Part shown: piece after piece, positions 8,247 through 18,038 of the stretch
Numbering within the stretch: position 1 is the stretch's first letter
Layout: the number at the start of each line of letters is the position of its first letter
Source of the DNA: Gammaproteobacteria bacterium
Lineage (GTDB): Bacteria; Pseudomonadota; Gammaproteobacteria; Steroidobacterales; Steroidobacteraceae
Assembly (NCBI GenBank): GCA_003164785.1
Contig: PLUE01000064.1
Location: forward strand, 1-64,000
Length of the DNA: 64,000 nucleotides
Direction of reading: 5' to 3'
Notes under the pieces: generated by a model
Database searches by the model: none
What the model was told of the DNA's origin: nothing
Seen by the model: only the letters and a program-made list of their open reading frames with translations
Translations under genes and position numbers: made by a program

Positions 8247-11200
8247 TCAGCAAACGTTCGAGAGTTGCGCGTTCACGGCCCGGAGTCGTTCTTCGAGCTG
8301 GCGCACCAGTCCGTCCAATTCAGTGATCGAATTGGCCCGCGCCGCCGTCTCGAGATTCGACGCGGCGGCACTCAAGGTATGGGCATGCATGTTGGCGCTG
8401 GCGCCCTTCAGGGCGTGCGCGCGTCGGCCGATGGTCTCGACATCGCGGGTGCGCAGCGCCGTGACGATTTCGGCCAGGCATTGATCGCCGCTGCTGATGA
8501 AGGTGTCGACGAGTTCGCGTTCGAACTCCGAGTCGCCGCCCGTCAGTTCGCGCAGGGCGTCCATGTCGACCTCGGTGGGAGCGGCAGCGGCACCGAGGTA
8601 CCGGGCGAGACAGTCCGACAATTGACTGGGCTCGAGCGGTTTGCCCAAGTGGGAATCCATGCCCGCGGCCATGCAATTGTCGCGGTCCTCGGCCATGACG
8701 TTGGCGGTCAGGGCGATGATCGGCAGTCGCCCCCGGCCGCACTGGCGCTCCGACTCGCGGATGCGACGGGCGGCGGTGAAGCCGTCCATGACGGGCATCT
8801 GGCAGTCCATCAAGACGGCGTCGAACTGGGTTTCGGCAATCCGTTCCAGGGCTTCGGCGCCGTTGTTGGCGATCGTGATCTCGAGACCGAGATTCTCGAG
8901 CACGCGCTGGGCGACACGCTGATTCACCGGATTGTCCTCGACCAACAGGACTCGCTGGCCGTGGAAGGTGACCAGGACACGCCGCTGTTCCACGTCCGGG
9001 GATAGATGCGGCGCCGCTCCCGTGAACACGCCGATGAGGAGGCTCGCCAGCTTCGATGCACGAATCGGCTTCGACCCGATCGCGTCCGGGCGATGCTGCC
9101 CGGTGTCGACGCGTGGCTCGGCCCCGAACAGCGATAGCAGGACGAACGGCAGCGTCGCGTGACGCGGGTTGCTGCGCAGCGCGGTCAGGAGATCGAGCCC
9201 GCCGCGCCCGGGCATCAGCTCGTCGGCAAGCACCAGGTCCACCGTCTCACCGCCGTCGAGCAGCGCGAGGGCATGGTCCACGCCGGCGGCCGTGACGGTC
9301 TCGAAGCCGTAGTATCTCAGCTTGAGCGCGAGACTGTCGCGGCTGGCGGCGACGTCGTCGACCACCAAGATCTTTTTGCCCGTTCCCAGCGGGCTGAAGC
9401 CGGGCTGGTCCTCGAGCGGATCCATGCGCAGGGTGACCCAGAACGTCGAGCCCTGGCCCACCGTGCTGCTCACGCCGACTTCACCGCCCAGCAACTCGGC
9501 CAGTGTCTTGACGATGGACAGGCCGAGGCCTGAGCCGCCGTAGTGGCGGGTGGTGGAGGAATCGATCTGGGAGAAGGTCTTGAAAAGCCGGTCGAGGCGA
9601 TCGTGCGGGATACCGATGCCGGTGTCGGTCACTTCGATCCGCAGCGCCGGTGCGCCGTCGGCGACCACCGCGCCGGAGGCCTTCAGCACGATGTAGCCTT
9701 GGTGCGTGAATTTGATGGCGTTGCCGACCAGATTGAGGATGAGCTGGCGCAGGCGGCCGGGGTCGCCGCGCAGCAGCACCTCGATCTCGCCGATGTCGAC
9801 GATCAGTTCGATGCCCTTGACGGCGGATTGAAGCGCCAGCACGGCCACGGTTTCGTAGATGACGTCCCGCAGATCGAAGGCGACGTGCTCCAGGTCGAGG
9901 CGTCCCGCTTCGATCTTGGACAGGTCCAACACGTCGTTGATGAGGGATAGCAGCGCCTGCGCGCTGTCGCGGATGATGTCCACGTACTCGCGCTGGGTCA
10001 CGTCCAGGGTGGTCTCGGACAGTATCCGCGACATGCCGATCACGCCGTTCATCGGCGTGCGTATCTCGTGGCTGACATTGGCCAGGAAGTTGCTCTTGGC
10101 GCGATTCGCGGCTTCGGCCGCCAGCTTGGCGTCGATGGCGGATTGTTCGGCCAGTTTTCGGTCCGTGATGAGCTGCATCGAGCCGGCGAGCCAGATGGGC
10201 TTTCCGGACAGATCACGTTCGGCCTGTGCCCGCAGCCGCACCCACTCGTCGTGCCCCCGCTTGTGCCGCACCCGGACTTCGACGTCGCAGACGGTATCGC
10301 GATATAGATGACTGTCGATGGTCTTGCGGACGCCGGCCCGATCCTCGGGGCAGATCAGTTCCTCGAACCGGTCCCGCGACAGCGTCAGCTCGCCGATGTC
10401 GTACCCCAGGAGTTCCTCGAAGCGCGGACCGTACCAGAACTTGTTTTCCTGGATGTCGAGTTCCCAGACGCCGTCGCGGGTGCCGCGCATGGTGCGTGCG
10501 AGACGCTTTTCGATGGAATCGAGCGCCTCTTCGGCGCGCTTCAAATGCGTCATGTCGACCAGCGCGCCGGTGATTCTCGCCAGTTCGCCGTCGCTGCCGC
10601 GGGACACCGTGGTCGTCTCGGCGATCCAGCGTTCCGTCCCGTCGGGCAGCAGTACGCGATATTCGCAGCGGTAGGAGGGCTTCTGCGGGGTGGTGTCGAA
10701 CGGGGCGCGGCGAATCCGTTCCAGGTCGTCGGGATGCACGGCCGACAAATGTCCGTCGCGATCGTCGAGCCGGGTGGCGGCGGGGATGCCCAAAATCTCG
10801 TGAAAGTTACCGGAGGCGATCCAGCTCTTGCGGCCGAAATCCAAGTCCATGGTGGCCACGCCAGCCACGCCCTGGGCGATGTTCAGGGATTCCGTGCTGT
10901 AGCGCAGGGCGTCTTCGAGTTGCTTGCGCTCGGTGATGTCGGTGACGGTGCCGATCGCACGCGCGGGGAAGCTTTCGGCGTCATTAAGGACCTGGCCACG
11001 GCCGGCCAACCAGCGCAGCCCGCCGTCCAGGAGGAGGGAGCGGTACTCGGCTTGGAATTTGCCGCCGCCGGCAATGGCCGCATTGAGCTCCGCGACCACC
11101 CCTTCGTAGTCTTCGGGGTGGATGGTGGCCAGCCATTCGTCACGCGTGAACAGGGCGGTGCTGTTGGCGAGGCCGAGGAGTTCGAAGAACAGGGGCGTAC

Positions 11201-11657
11201 CGGTGACCTGACCGGTGACGAGGTCCAGATCGAAGACGCCGAAACCGCCGGCGGCCTGCGCGAACTCGAGAAATTCGGAGGAGCGGCGCATTTGGGTCTC
11301 GTGCTCGCGACCCCGGAAGATCGCCTTGTGCAGGCGCTCCGCGAGCAGCTGCATCTCATCGCCTGGCGGGGCGTCGCCGGCGCCGCTTTCGCCGCCCCGG
11401 TCGACCAGGAACGCGAGCTTGTCGCGCAGGCCTTGGATGCGCTTCGCAAAGGCATTCGCGGCGAGCCACGCGGCGGCGAGCAGGAGGAGGAAGCTCGTGC
11501 CGAGACCCACGGCCAGGATGAGGTGACCTTGAAAGATCGAGCGGCCGGCGTGATCCTGGTTGCTGGCGCCGATCAGCCAGAGGCAGGTGAGGGCCGCCAA
11601 CAGGACCGCCAAAACAGGTATTGCCAGCAGTTTGCGGCGAATTGGCCAACTACGCAT
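8247..11657 (-). CDS. Membrane hybrid sensor kinase: PAS x3, HisKA, two REC, Hpt
   Basis: 1136 residues. Two N-terminal membrane helices (about 10-31 and 46-68) are followed by a short linker, three PAS/PAC units (about 125-500), HisKA with the phospho-His in NVSHEIRTPMNG (His530), and HATPase with GSGLGLSIVK (about 709). Two receiver domains follow: the first (about 762-870) has Asp812 in LADELMPG, the second (about 901-1015) has Asp951 in LMDCQMPVMDG. A C-terminal Hpt domain carries RRAHALKGAS. This is a full phosphorelay of BarA/ArcB type. The neighbouring REC-GGDEF protein is a plausible output. It ends 20 bp from that gene, facing it. Confidence 0.94.
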   Translation of the reverse strand: MRSWPIRRKLLAIPVLAVLLAALTCLWLIGASNQDHAGRSIFQGHLILAVGLGTSFLLLLAAAWLAANAFAKRIQGLRDKLAFLVDRGGESGAGDAPPGDEMQLLAERLHKAIFRGREHETQMRRSSEFLEFAQAAGGFGVFDLDLVTGQVTGTPLFFELLGLANSTALFTRDEWLATIHPEDYEGVVAELNAAIAGGGKFQAEYRSLLLDGGLRWLAGRGQVLNDAESFPARAIGTVTDITERKQLEDALRYSTESLNIAQGVAGVATMDLDFGRKSWIASGNFHEILGIPAATRLDDRDGHLSAVHPDDLERIRRAPFDTTPQKPSYRCEYRVLLPDGTERWIAETTTVSRGSDGELARITGALVDMTHLKRAEEALDSIEKRLARTMRGTRDGVWELDIQENKFWYGPRFEELLGYDIGELTLSRDRFEELICPEDRAGVRKTIDSHLYRDTVCDVEVRVRHKRGHDEWVRLRAQAERDLSGKPIWLAGSMQLITDRKLAEQSAIDAKLAAEAANRAKSNFLANVSHEIRTPMNGVIGMSRILSETTLDVTQREYVDIIRDSAQALLSLINDVLDLSKIEAGRLDLEHVAFDLRDVIYETVAVLALQSAVKGIELIVDIGEIEVLLRGDPGRLRQLILNLVGNAIKFTHQGYIVLKASGAVVADGAPALRIEVTDTGIGIPHDRLDRLFKTFSQIDSSTTRHYGGSGLGLSIVKTLAELLGGEVGVSSTVGQGSTFWVTLRMDPLEDQPGFSPLGTGKKILVVDDVAASRDSLALKLRYYGFETVTAAGVDHALALLDGGETVDLVLADELMPGRGGLDLLTALRSNPRHATLPFVLLSLFGAEPRVDTGQHRPDAIGSKPIRASKLASLLIGVFTGAAPHLSPDVEQRRVLVTFHGQRVLLVEDNPVNQRVAQRVLENLGLEITIANNGAEALERIAETQFDAVLMDCQMPVMDGFTAARRIRESERQCGRGRLPIIALTANVMAEDRDNCMAAGMDSHLGKPLEPSQLSDCLARYLGAAAAPTEVDMDALRELTGGDSEFERELVDTFISSGDQCLAEIVTALRTRDVETIGRRAHALKGASANMHAHTLSAAASNLETAARANSITELDGLVRQLEERLRAVNAQLSNVC

Positions 11658-11762
11658 GCGACATCCAGACCGGGTGGGCGTGCGCCCCAGACTACAGTGT
11701 ATCGGCCGGCTGCGCGCCCTCTTGAGCTATGATCTAGATCGAGTTTTCACCGGATAGTCGAC

Positions 11763-13775
11763 ATGCGGGCAGGCAAGATATTGGGTTTCGTGGTGGCCGG
11801 CCTGATCGCGGCGATCGTCCTCGTGTTGGTGTGCGTGTGGCTGTTCGTAAATCCGAACGATTACAAGGCCAAGATGGCCGCCGCGGTCAAGGCCGCGACC
11901 GGCAGAGATCTGGTCCTCAAGGGCGACATCAAACTGTCGGTATTTCCGTGGGTCGCGCTGGAGCTCGGGGCCGCCAGCCTGGGAAATCCGGCTGGGTTCA
12001 GCGACCAGCCCTTCGTCTCCATCCAGCATGCCACGGTCCGGGCGAAGCTGCTGCCGTTGCTGCAGAAGCGGCTCGAGATCGCGCGCGTGGAAATCGACGG
12101 CCTCGACCTGCGCCTCTTGAAGAACGCGGCGGGCGCCGGGAACTGGGAGGGCTTCGGCAGACCGGCGGCGCAGGGCTCGGCGCCTGCGCAAGGGTCGGAT
12201 GGCGCGGCGCGCCAGGCTGAAAGGCCGCTGGCGGGGGTGGCCGGCATCAAGCTGACTCACGCACGCGTCAGCTACGAGAGCGTCGTGCTGGATAATCTCA
12301 GTCTCGAAACCGCGCCATTCGCCGACGGGGTGGTGCCGATCGATCTGCGCTTCGACGCGAATCGCGGCATCGCGACCGAACATGCCACGGTGGAGGCCAA
12401 GGTGGATTTCAGCAATCCGGCCGGCCGGCATTACCGGCTGGCGGCATTGTTGTTGCTCGGTGAGGTGTACCCGGCGGGGAATGGCCGGCCGTTGCGCTGG
12501 ACCGTTTCGATGCCGGGTCTGGATCTCGACCTGGATGCGCAGATGCTGGCGGTCCCGAGCGTCGCGCTGACGGTGGCCGGCGCGGAGTTGAACGGCAGCG
12601 TGAGCGGCACGAAGGTGCTGGATGATTTGACCATGACGGGGTCGGTGACGCTGGCGCCGCTGGTGCTGCGCGAGTTCATTCCACGCTGGGGCCTGTCGCC
12701 GCCGCAGACGCGGGATGCGCGGGCGTTCTCGTCGCTGTCAGGGTCTACCGCGTTCGCCTATGGCGGCAATTCGCTGCGGCTCGACACCGTGCAACTGGCG
12801 TTGGACCAGACGCACCTGCAGGGCAACGTCGCCGACGACCTGGCGACGAAGGCGCTTACGTTCAATCTTTCAGCGGATCAGATCGACGTGGACCGATATC
12901 TGGCGCCCGAGGGCCAGCCACCCGCGCCGACCCAGTCCGTCAAAGCCCGCGAGCCCATCGCCACCGACTCGAAGGCCACCGAGGCCAAGACGCCGTGGGA
13001 CGTGCAGGGCACCGTGGCGGTGGGGTCGCTGCATCTGTCGCGCCTGGATCTGACCAACTTGAAGCTCACGCTGACCGCGAAGGACGGGGTCACGCATCTG
13101 TATCCGCTGCAGGCGCAGATCGACGGTGGCCGCTATTCGGGGGACGTCACGCTCGACGAGCATGGCGAGGTCCCGGTGCTCAGCGTCGATGAGCATTTGA
13201 CCGGAATCGACGTGGGCAAGTTGCTGGCGGGCAGCGGCAAGAGCGTGCATCTGTCCGGCAAGGGCAATCTCAGTATCCGCGCCGCGGGACACGGCGAGAC
13301 CGCGGCGGCGGTGCTCAAGACGTTGAACGGTCATGCGGAGGGGTATGTGACGGAGGGGGCGGTCGAGGGCGTCGACCTGGGCTATCAGTTGAGCCGGGCG
13401 GAGGCGCTCATCAAAGGGGGGAGCACGGCGTCGCTGCAGGACACCCGGCGCACCCAATTCGATGCGTTCAAGACCTCGGCGCAGATCGTCGACGGCGTCG
13501 CGGAAACCAAGGATCTCCTCATTTCCTCGCAGGCGTTGAAAATCACGGGGCAGGGCAGCATGAACCTGGCGACGTCCGCGATCAACTTCGAGCTGCTCGC
13601 CGACACACTGCGGACCACCCAGGGGGTGCCGATCCAGATTCCCGTCATCGTCAGCGGCACCACGTCGAATCCGACGGTGCGGCCCGACGTCGAGGCCCTG
13701 GCGAAGGGACAGTTGCGGCAGAAGCTGCAGGACGTGCTGAAGGACAAATTGCAGGGACTGTTCGGCAAGCCATGA
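11763..13775 (+). CDS. AsmA family protein
   Basis: 670 residues with one N-terminal membrane anchor (about 8-29) and a long periplasmic part. The segment after the anchor, with NPNDYKAKMAAAVKAATGRDL and then LKGDIKLSVFPWVALEL, is the AsmA N-terminal signature. The C-terminal AsmA_2-like region spans about 480-640. Family members are bridge-like proteins linked to outer-membrane lipid homeostasis. The last codon overlaps the mutY start by 4 bp (ATGA), so the two are translationally coupled. Confidence 0.88.
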   Translation: MRAGKILGFVVAGLIAAIVLVLVCVWLFVNPNDYKAKMAAAVKAATGRDLVLKGDIKLSVFPWVALELGAASLGNPAGFSDQPFVSIQHATVRAKLLPLLQKRLEIARVEIDGLDLRLLKNAAGAGNWEGFGRPAAQGSAPAQGSDGAARQAERPLAGVAGIKLTHARVSYESVVLDNLSLETAPFADGVVPIDLRFDANRGIATEHATVEAKVDFSNPAGRHYRLAALLLLGEVYPAGNGRPLRWTVSMPGLDLDLDAQMLAVPSVALTVAGAELNGSVSGTKVLDDLTMTGSVTLAPLVLREFIPRWGLSPPQTRDARAFSSLSGSTAFAYGGNSLRLDTVQLALDQTHLQGNVADDLATKALTFNLSADQIDVDRYLAPEGQPPAPTQSVKAREPIATDSKATEAKTPWDVQGTVAVGSLHLSRLDLTNLKLTLTAKDGVTHLYPLQAQIDGGRYSGDVTLDEHGEVPVLSVDEHLTGIDVGKLLAGSGKSVHLSGKGNLSIRAAGHGETAAAVLKTLNGHAEGYVTEGAVEGVDLGYQLSRAEALIKGGSTASLQDTRRTQFDAFKTSAQIVDGVAETKDLLISSQALKITGQGSMNLATSAINFELLADTLRTTQGVPIQIPVIVSGTTSNPTVRPDVEALAKGQLRQKLQDVLKDKLQGLFGKP

Positions 13776-14905
13776 AGGGCGCGGAGCTCTTGAGCATTGC
13801 GAAGTCCTCAAACGCGGCGGAATCCTTGCACCCTGCGGAATCCGCGGATGCGGCGGATGCCTTTGCCACGCGATTGCTCGCGTGGTTCGACGTGCACGGC
13901 CGCAAGAATCTTCCTTGGCAGCAGGATCGCACGCCCTACCGGGTGTGGATCTCGGAGGTCATGCTGCAGCAGACGCAGGTGAGCACGGTGATTCCCTATT
14001 TCGAGCGCTTCATGGCGCGCTTTCCGGAAGTCGGGATGCTGGCGGCGGCGCCCGAAGATGAGGTGCTGCACCTGTGGACGGGGTTGGGGTACTACGCGCG
14101 GGCGAGAAATCTGCGGGCGTGCGCGCGGGTGCTGGTGGCCGCGCATGGCGGGGTGTTCCCCGAGGCGATCGACGCGGTGGTGGAATTGCCGGGCATCGGG
14201 CGCAGTACTGCGGGAGCGATTCTGGCGCTGTCGCGGGACGAGCGGCATGCGATTCTCGATGGCAATGTGAAGCGGGTGCTGTCGCGGGTGTTCGGCATCG
14301 CGGGCGATCCGAGTTCGGCGGCGGTGAATGCAGCGCTGTGGATGCAGGCGGAGGCGTGCACGCCCAAGTCGCGGGCCGGGGCCTATACGCAGGCCATCAT
14401 GGATCTCGGGGCCACGGTCTGTACGCGGAGCCGACCTGCCTGCACCGTCTGTCCGATGAATGGAATTTGCATCGCAGCCCGCGAAGGACGCCAGGGCGAG
14501 CTGCCCGGCCGCAAGGTGCGGCGTGAGCGCCGCGTCCGCGAGGCGACCTTGTTGATCGCGGAGAGCGGCAGCGCCGGTGCGCGCGCGGTGCTGCTGGAAC
14601 GGCGGCCGTCGCCGGGGATCTGGGGCGGCCTCTGGTCCCCGCCGCAATTCGAGGACGAGGGGGCGGCGCTCGAGTGGTGCCGGCGTGAGGTGGGCGAGAC
14701 TTTTTCTGAACTTAAGCGACTCCCGCCGATCGATCATGCGTTCACGCATTTCGATTTGCGGTTGAACCCGGTGCGGGTGCGCTGTGCGGTGGGCTCGGGG
14801 GTGCGGGAGGGGGAAGGTCGATTGTGGTATTCGCTCGAGGCGCCGCCGCGGGTGGGGTTGCCGCAGCCGATCCGGTTGCTCATCGAGAGGTTGATGGCGG
14901 GGTGA
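13772..14905 (+). CDS. mutY: A/G-specific adenine DNA glycosylase MutY
   Basis: 377 residues. It removes adenine mispaired with 8-oxoguanine. The catalytic Glu lies in VWISEVMLQQTQV, the helix-hairpin-helix is LPGIGRSTAGAI, and the catalytic Asp is in ILDGNVKRV. The 4Fe-4S cluster ligands are in the order Cys-x6-Cys-x2-Cys-x5-Cys (about 217-233). The C-terminal NUDIX-like domain that reads 8-oxoG is present. The start overlaps asmA by 4 bp and gives about 28 extra N-terminal residues with an Ala/Ser/Glu-rich repeat (AAES, PAES), so a later start is possible. Confidence 0.95.
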   Translation: MKGAELLSIAKSSNAAESLHPAESADAADAFATRLLAWFDVHGRKNLPWQQDRTPYRVWISEVMLQQTQVSTVIPYFERFMARFPEVGMLAAAPEDEVLHLWTGLGYYARARNLRACARVLVAAHGGVFPEAIDAVVELPGIGRSTAGAILALSRDERHAILDGNVKRVLSRVFGIAGDPSSAAVNAALWMQAEACTPKSRAGAYTQAIMDLGATVCTRSRPACTVCPMNGICIAAREGRQGELPGRKVRRERRVREATLLIAESGSAGARAVLLERRPSPGIWGGLWSPPQFEDEGAALEWCRREVGETFSELKRLPPIDHAFTHFDLRLNPVRVRCAVGSGVREGEGRLWYSLEAPPRVGLPQPIRLLIERLMAG

Positions 14906-14969
14906 GCGGCGTGGTGTACAAGGCGAATTCGGCGCCAGCGCTGTAGGGCGATTGGGTTAAACTCGTCGG

Positions 14970-15239
14970 ATGGCGCGACGAGTGAACTGTGTGGTGTTGA
15001 AGCGGGAGGCGGAAGGCCTCGATTATCTGCCGTACCCGGGCGATCTGGGCAAGCGGATCTATGCCAACGTATCCAAGGAGGCTTGGGCGCAGTGGGTGGC
15101 GCACCAGACCATGCTCATCAACGAGAACCGCCTGACGCCCATCGAACCCAAGGCGCGGGCGTTTCTGGTGGCTGAAATGGAGAAGTTTTTCTTCGGGACG
15201 GGGTCGGCCAAGCCGGCGGAGTTCGTGCCAAAGGCGTGA
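14970..15239 (+). CDS. yggX: Probable Fe(2+)-trafficking protein YggX
   Basis: 89 residues, the usual family length. The N-terminal VNCVVLKREAEGLDYLPYPG block with Cys7, and the LINENRLTPIEPKARAFL block, are characteristic. YggX protects iron-sulfur proteins against oxidative damage and takes part in iron handling. The mutY-yggX order is conserved in many gammaproteobacteria, which fits because MutY carries an Fe-S cluster. A 64-bp gap separates it from mutY. Confidence 0.95.
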   Translation: MARRVNCVVLKREAEGLDYLPYPGDLGKRIYANVSKEAWAQWVAHQTMLINENRLTPIEPKARAFLVAEMEKFFFGTGSAKPAEFVPKA

Positions 15240-15285
15240 TTTGCTGCGCCGCGCCGGCGTAAGTGCCTGATTTGTGGATCGTTCA

Positions 15286-15314
15286 TTGACGAGTGGGCTT
15301 CGCGCCTGTTTAAT
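15286..15314 (+). promoter_or_regulatory. Sigma-70 promoter of tRNA-Phe
   Basis: A -35 TTGACG at 15286-15291 and a -10 TTTAAT at 15309-15314 are separated by 17 bp. Transcription would begin near 15321, ten bases before the mature tRNA. Confidence 0.6.
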
Positions 15315-15330
15315 ACGCGCCTCCTTGAAA

Positions 15331-15406
<76 letters not shown>

Positions 15407-15539
15407 TTACACCTTAGATCGACTACGACCCAGCGCGCTCGGCTGCGCCTGAGTACGTGTAACCCTTTGATTTTATTCGGTACGATTTCCAAAGTCGTCT
15501 ACCGGCGCCGTCGTGCGCGAATTTCAAGCGAAGCGGAAC

Positions 15540-15633
15540 TGGGGGCAACTCTCGCGCGAGTTGCCCCCAAAAGTCACCCGAAAAAGCCCAGTTGCCCCCA
15601 GCGCTTTTCAAACTGAAAAAGGAGTTGCCCCCA
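15540..15633. repeat. Phased AGTTGCCCCCA iterons before the integrase
   Basis: AGTTGCCCCCA occurs directly at 15559-15569, 15590-15600 and 15623-15633, spaced 31 and 33 bp (about three helical turns). An inverted copy at 15540-15550 forms a perfect 12-bp-arm hairpin with the first. The last copy fills the gap between the ribosome binding site AAAAAGGAG and the integrase ATG. These are probably arm-type sites for integrase or an excisionase, or operator sites for self-control. Confidence 0.7.
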
Positions 15634-16926
15634 ATGCTGTCCAACTTATTGATTCAACGAGCAAAAGCGCAATCGAAAACGACGCGACTTTCCGATGGTC
15701 GCGGTATGTACCTCGAAATTTCCCCCAAAGGTGGCAAATGGTGGCGATTCAAGTATCGGCTCAACGGTAAGGAGAAGCGGATGTCACTGGGCGTGTACCC
15801 GGACGTCGGATTGGCTGATGCACGAGACAAGCGCGAGGCGGCCCGAAAACTGGTCGCCGCCGGCGTTGACCCCACCGAGCACCGCAAGGCCGTCAAGGTC
15901 GCTTTGGTCGAGAGCACGGAGGACACATTCGAAGCAATCGCGCGCGAGTGGTTTGGGTCGTTTTCGAAGCACTGGGTTCCCGGTCACGCCGACAAAGTCA
16001 TCCGCCGGCTCGAACTCAACGTGTTCCCGTGCATTGGTGCGCGACCCATCAAGGCCATCACGGCGCCGGAGTTGCTGGCGGTGCTGCGGCGGGTCGAGGC
16101 CCGCGGCGCGAACGAGACAGCGCACCGCGCGCTGCAGGTCTGCGGCCGGGTATTCCGGTTCGCGGTGGCGACAGGGCGGGCCGAGCGTGATCCGTCCCGG
16201 GACCTGGGCGGTGCGCTGGCGCCGACCAAGGAAAAGCATCTCGCTTCGATCACGGATCCGGAGGAGGTGGGCGCTTTGTTACGAGCCATCGATGCGTACG
16301 ATGGATCTTGGATCACCCGCTGCGCTTTGCGGCTGGCGCCTCTGGTCTTCGTCAGACCGGGCGAACTGCGCGCGGCGCAGTGGGCCGAGTTCGACTTCGA
16401 GAAAGCGGAGTGGCGGATTCCGGCGACCCGGATGAAGATGCGCGTGCAACACGTTGTGCCCTTGTCGACACAGGCCATTGCGGTCTTGCAGGACCTGCAG
16501 CAACTCACTGGCCGATTTGCGTTGGCGTTTCCGGGTGTACGCAGTCGATTTCGACCGATGAGCGAAAACACGGTTACTGCGGCACTGCGCCGGATGGGGT
16601 ACAGCGGCCAGGACATGACCGGTCACGGATTTCGAAGCATGGCGTCGACGTTGCTCAACGAGCAGGGATGGAATCGGGATGCTATCGAGCGTCAACTCGC
16701 ACACGGTGAACGTGACGCGGTACGGGCGGCGTACAACTATGCTCAGCATTTGCCGGAACGGCGGCGGATGATGCAGGCGTGGGCGGACTACCTGGATCAG
16801 CTGAAGTCGAATATTCCTGACCTTAAGCAGGTGCGTGCCGCGCCAACCGTGACAAGTTTTCCGGGAGTACGTGAGGCGTCGGCAGGCGCGCGCCGACCCA
16901 TCAATTTCCCGCGGAAGCATGCATAG
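15634..16926 (+). CDS. P4-type tyrosine integrase
   Basis: 430 residues from ATG 15634, which has AAAAAGGAG about 9 nt upstream; a TTG at 15592 is less likely. The N-terminal DUF4102-type arm-binding domain (LSDGRGMYLEISPKGGKWW) is followed by the core-binding domain and a catalytic domain with Arg in FVRPGELRAAQW, HGFR, the second His in AHGERDAVR and a Tyr in RAAYNYAQHLPERR. It should integrate and excise the island at tRNA-Phe. It is closely related to the integrase at 37033 and nearly identical in its C-terminal half to the remnant at 39641. Confidence 0.95.
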   Translation: MLSNLLIQRAKAQSKTTRLSDGRGMYLEISPKGGKWWRFKYRLNGKEKRMSLGVYPDVGLADARDKREAARKLVAAGVDPTEHRKAVKVALVESTEDTFEAIAREWFGSFSKHWVPGHADKVIRRLELNVFPCIGARPIKAITAPELLAVLRRVEARGANETAHRALQVCGRVFRFAVATGRAERDPSRDLGGALAPTKEKHLASITDPEEVGALLRAIDAYDGSWITRCALRLAPLVFVRPGELRAAQWAEFDFEKAEWRIPATRMKMRVQHVVPLSTQAIAVLQDLQQLTGRFALAFPGVRSRFRPMSENTVTAALRRMGYSGQDMTGHGFRSMASTLLNEQGWNRDAIERQLAHGERDAVRAAYNYAQHLPERRRMMQAWADYLDQLKSNIPDLKQVRAAPTVTSFPGVREASAGARRPINFPRKHA

Positions 16927-17254
16927 TTGAATGGCTGATGGCGGCTTCGCGGTGATTTCCAAATGCGCCGCGATACCGTTCGTGATGGCGTTGCTCGCCC
17001 ATCTAGATGGCGGAGAATGTAATCCACCTAGAGCGTCGTGGGCCGCCGCTACCGGCGTCGAGTGAGTGCTCTCGACCGGGGCCGTGTGAAAACCCGATGG
17101 TGGGCGACGCCGACGAGTCCGCGGCAAGCCGCGGCGGCGGTGCAAGCGCCATGGAGAATGGTTGATGAAGAAACTGCGAGAGAACTTCGGTCAAAAGATG
17201 CTTCAGTCACTGCTCGCCGACCCTGCAAGGCCGATGACCGTCTAAGGTGTACGG
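16927..17254. other. Intergenic, no gene seen
   Basis: About 330 bp between convergent genes. It holds GC-rich self-complementary stretches (for example CCGCGGCAAGCCGCGG near 17120) but no coherent coding sequence. Confidence 0.5.
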
Positions 17255-17947
17255 CTAGAAGCCTCGTTCCGCGCAATAGCGATCTAGCCGCTCCCGAGCC
17301 GCTCGCAACACATAGTGGTAGTCGTCCTGCCCAATGATTCCCGAGGCCCAGCTATTTGCGTCGAACAGCATGCTGTACAGGTTAACGATGGCCAGGCCCA
17401 CCTTCAGCAGTTCTCCAACCTCTTCTCGCATGTGCGGGTACTTTTCCGCGACCGCGTGATCGGCCACCACATCCTTGGCATTTCTGTGCGAGTAGTAGTT
17501 ATGGCGAATCGCAATCAATCGGTCGACGACCGGGTTCGTGGTGCGGGTGACGTACGCCATGTCAACCTTCATTTGCCGTGAATCCAAGGGAGCAAAGGCC
17601 CCGATAAGACTCTCCGCACGTGCGCGCCCCGTCATGCGAGCGGCAAACTCCTCCTTTGAAAACAGATGCGGATTCGACTGGATCGTGTGCATGAATCCTC
17701 GCAGGCCGAGGTTCTTGTCATCCTGATCGTAGATGCGACACAGGCGAAACACCGCGGAATCGAGGTGAGCCTGAATCGTGAGGCTCCAGAAGGTCCACGC
17801 CTGGCGCATCGCCTCGCCGCTATCTGACTCATAGGCGGCGATCAAATTGGAGTGCATACTGAAGGCGATGTTAGCGTCGACCAGCTCCAGGGCAATTGTT
17901 TGGAGTAGCCGCTGGAATTCGGCTGAATCTCGCACCTGGATAGCCAT
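17255..17947 (-). CDS. AbiU2-like HEPN-domain protein
   Basis: 230 residues, all helical. The segment AWTFWSLTIQAHLDSAVFRLCRIYD and, later, LIAIRHNYYSHRNAKD fit the AbiU2-type HEPN fold. The second segment holds an Arg-x5-His motif, close to the RNase-active Rx4-6H signature of HEPN nucleases. AbiU is a phage abortive-infection system, so a defence RNase role is plausible. No antitoxin-like partner is adjacent. Family placement is from pattern recognition. Confidence 0.55.
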   Translation of the reverse strand: MAIQVRDSAEFQRLLQTIALELVDANIAFSMHSNLIAAYESDSGEAMRQAWTFWSLTIQAHLDSAVFRLCRIYDQDDKNLGLRGFMHTIQSNPHLFSKEEFAARMTGRARAESLIGAFAPLDSRQMKVDMAYVTRTTNPVVDRLIAIRHNYYSHRNAKDVVADHAVAEKYPHMREEVGELLKVGLAIVNLYSMLFDANSWASGIIGQDDYHYVLRAARERLDRYCAERGF

Positions 17948-18038
17948 GAGCCAGTCCGCCCTTAACCCGTGCAGAGCGCGAATGACATTGATAATTGAGA
18001 ATCACATCGTCGGTGCATGTACATCAGGCCAAATCACC

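Noticed and set aside
7428-9005. 525-codon frame spanning the GGDEF gene and the end of the hybrid kinase
   Set aside because: It crosses two well-supported genes in the wrong frames and matches neither family.
10308-11732. 474-codon open frame opposite the hybrid kinase
   Set aside because: Antisense shadow of a clear multi-domain kinase gene; no motifs of its own.
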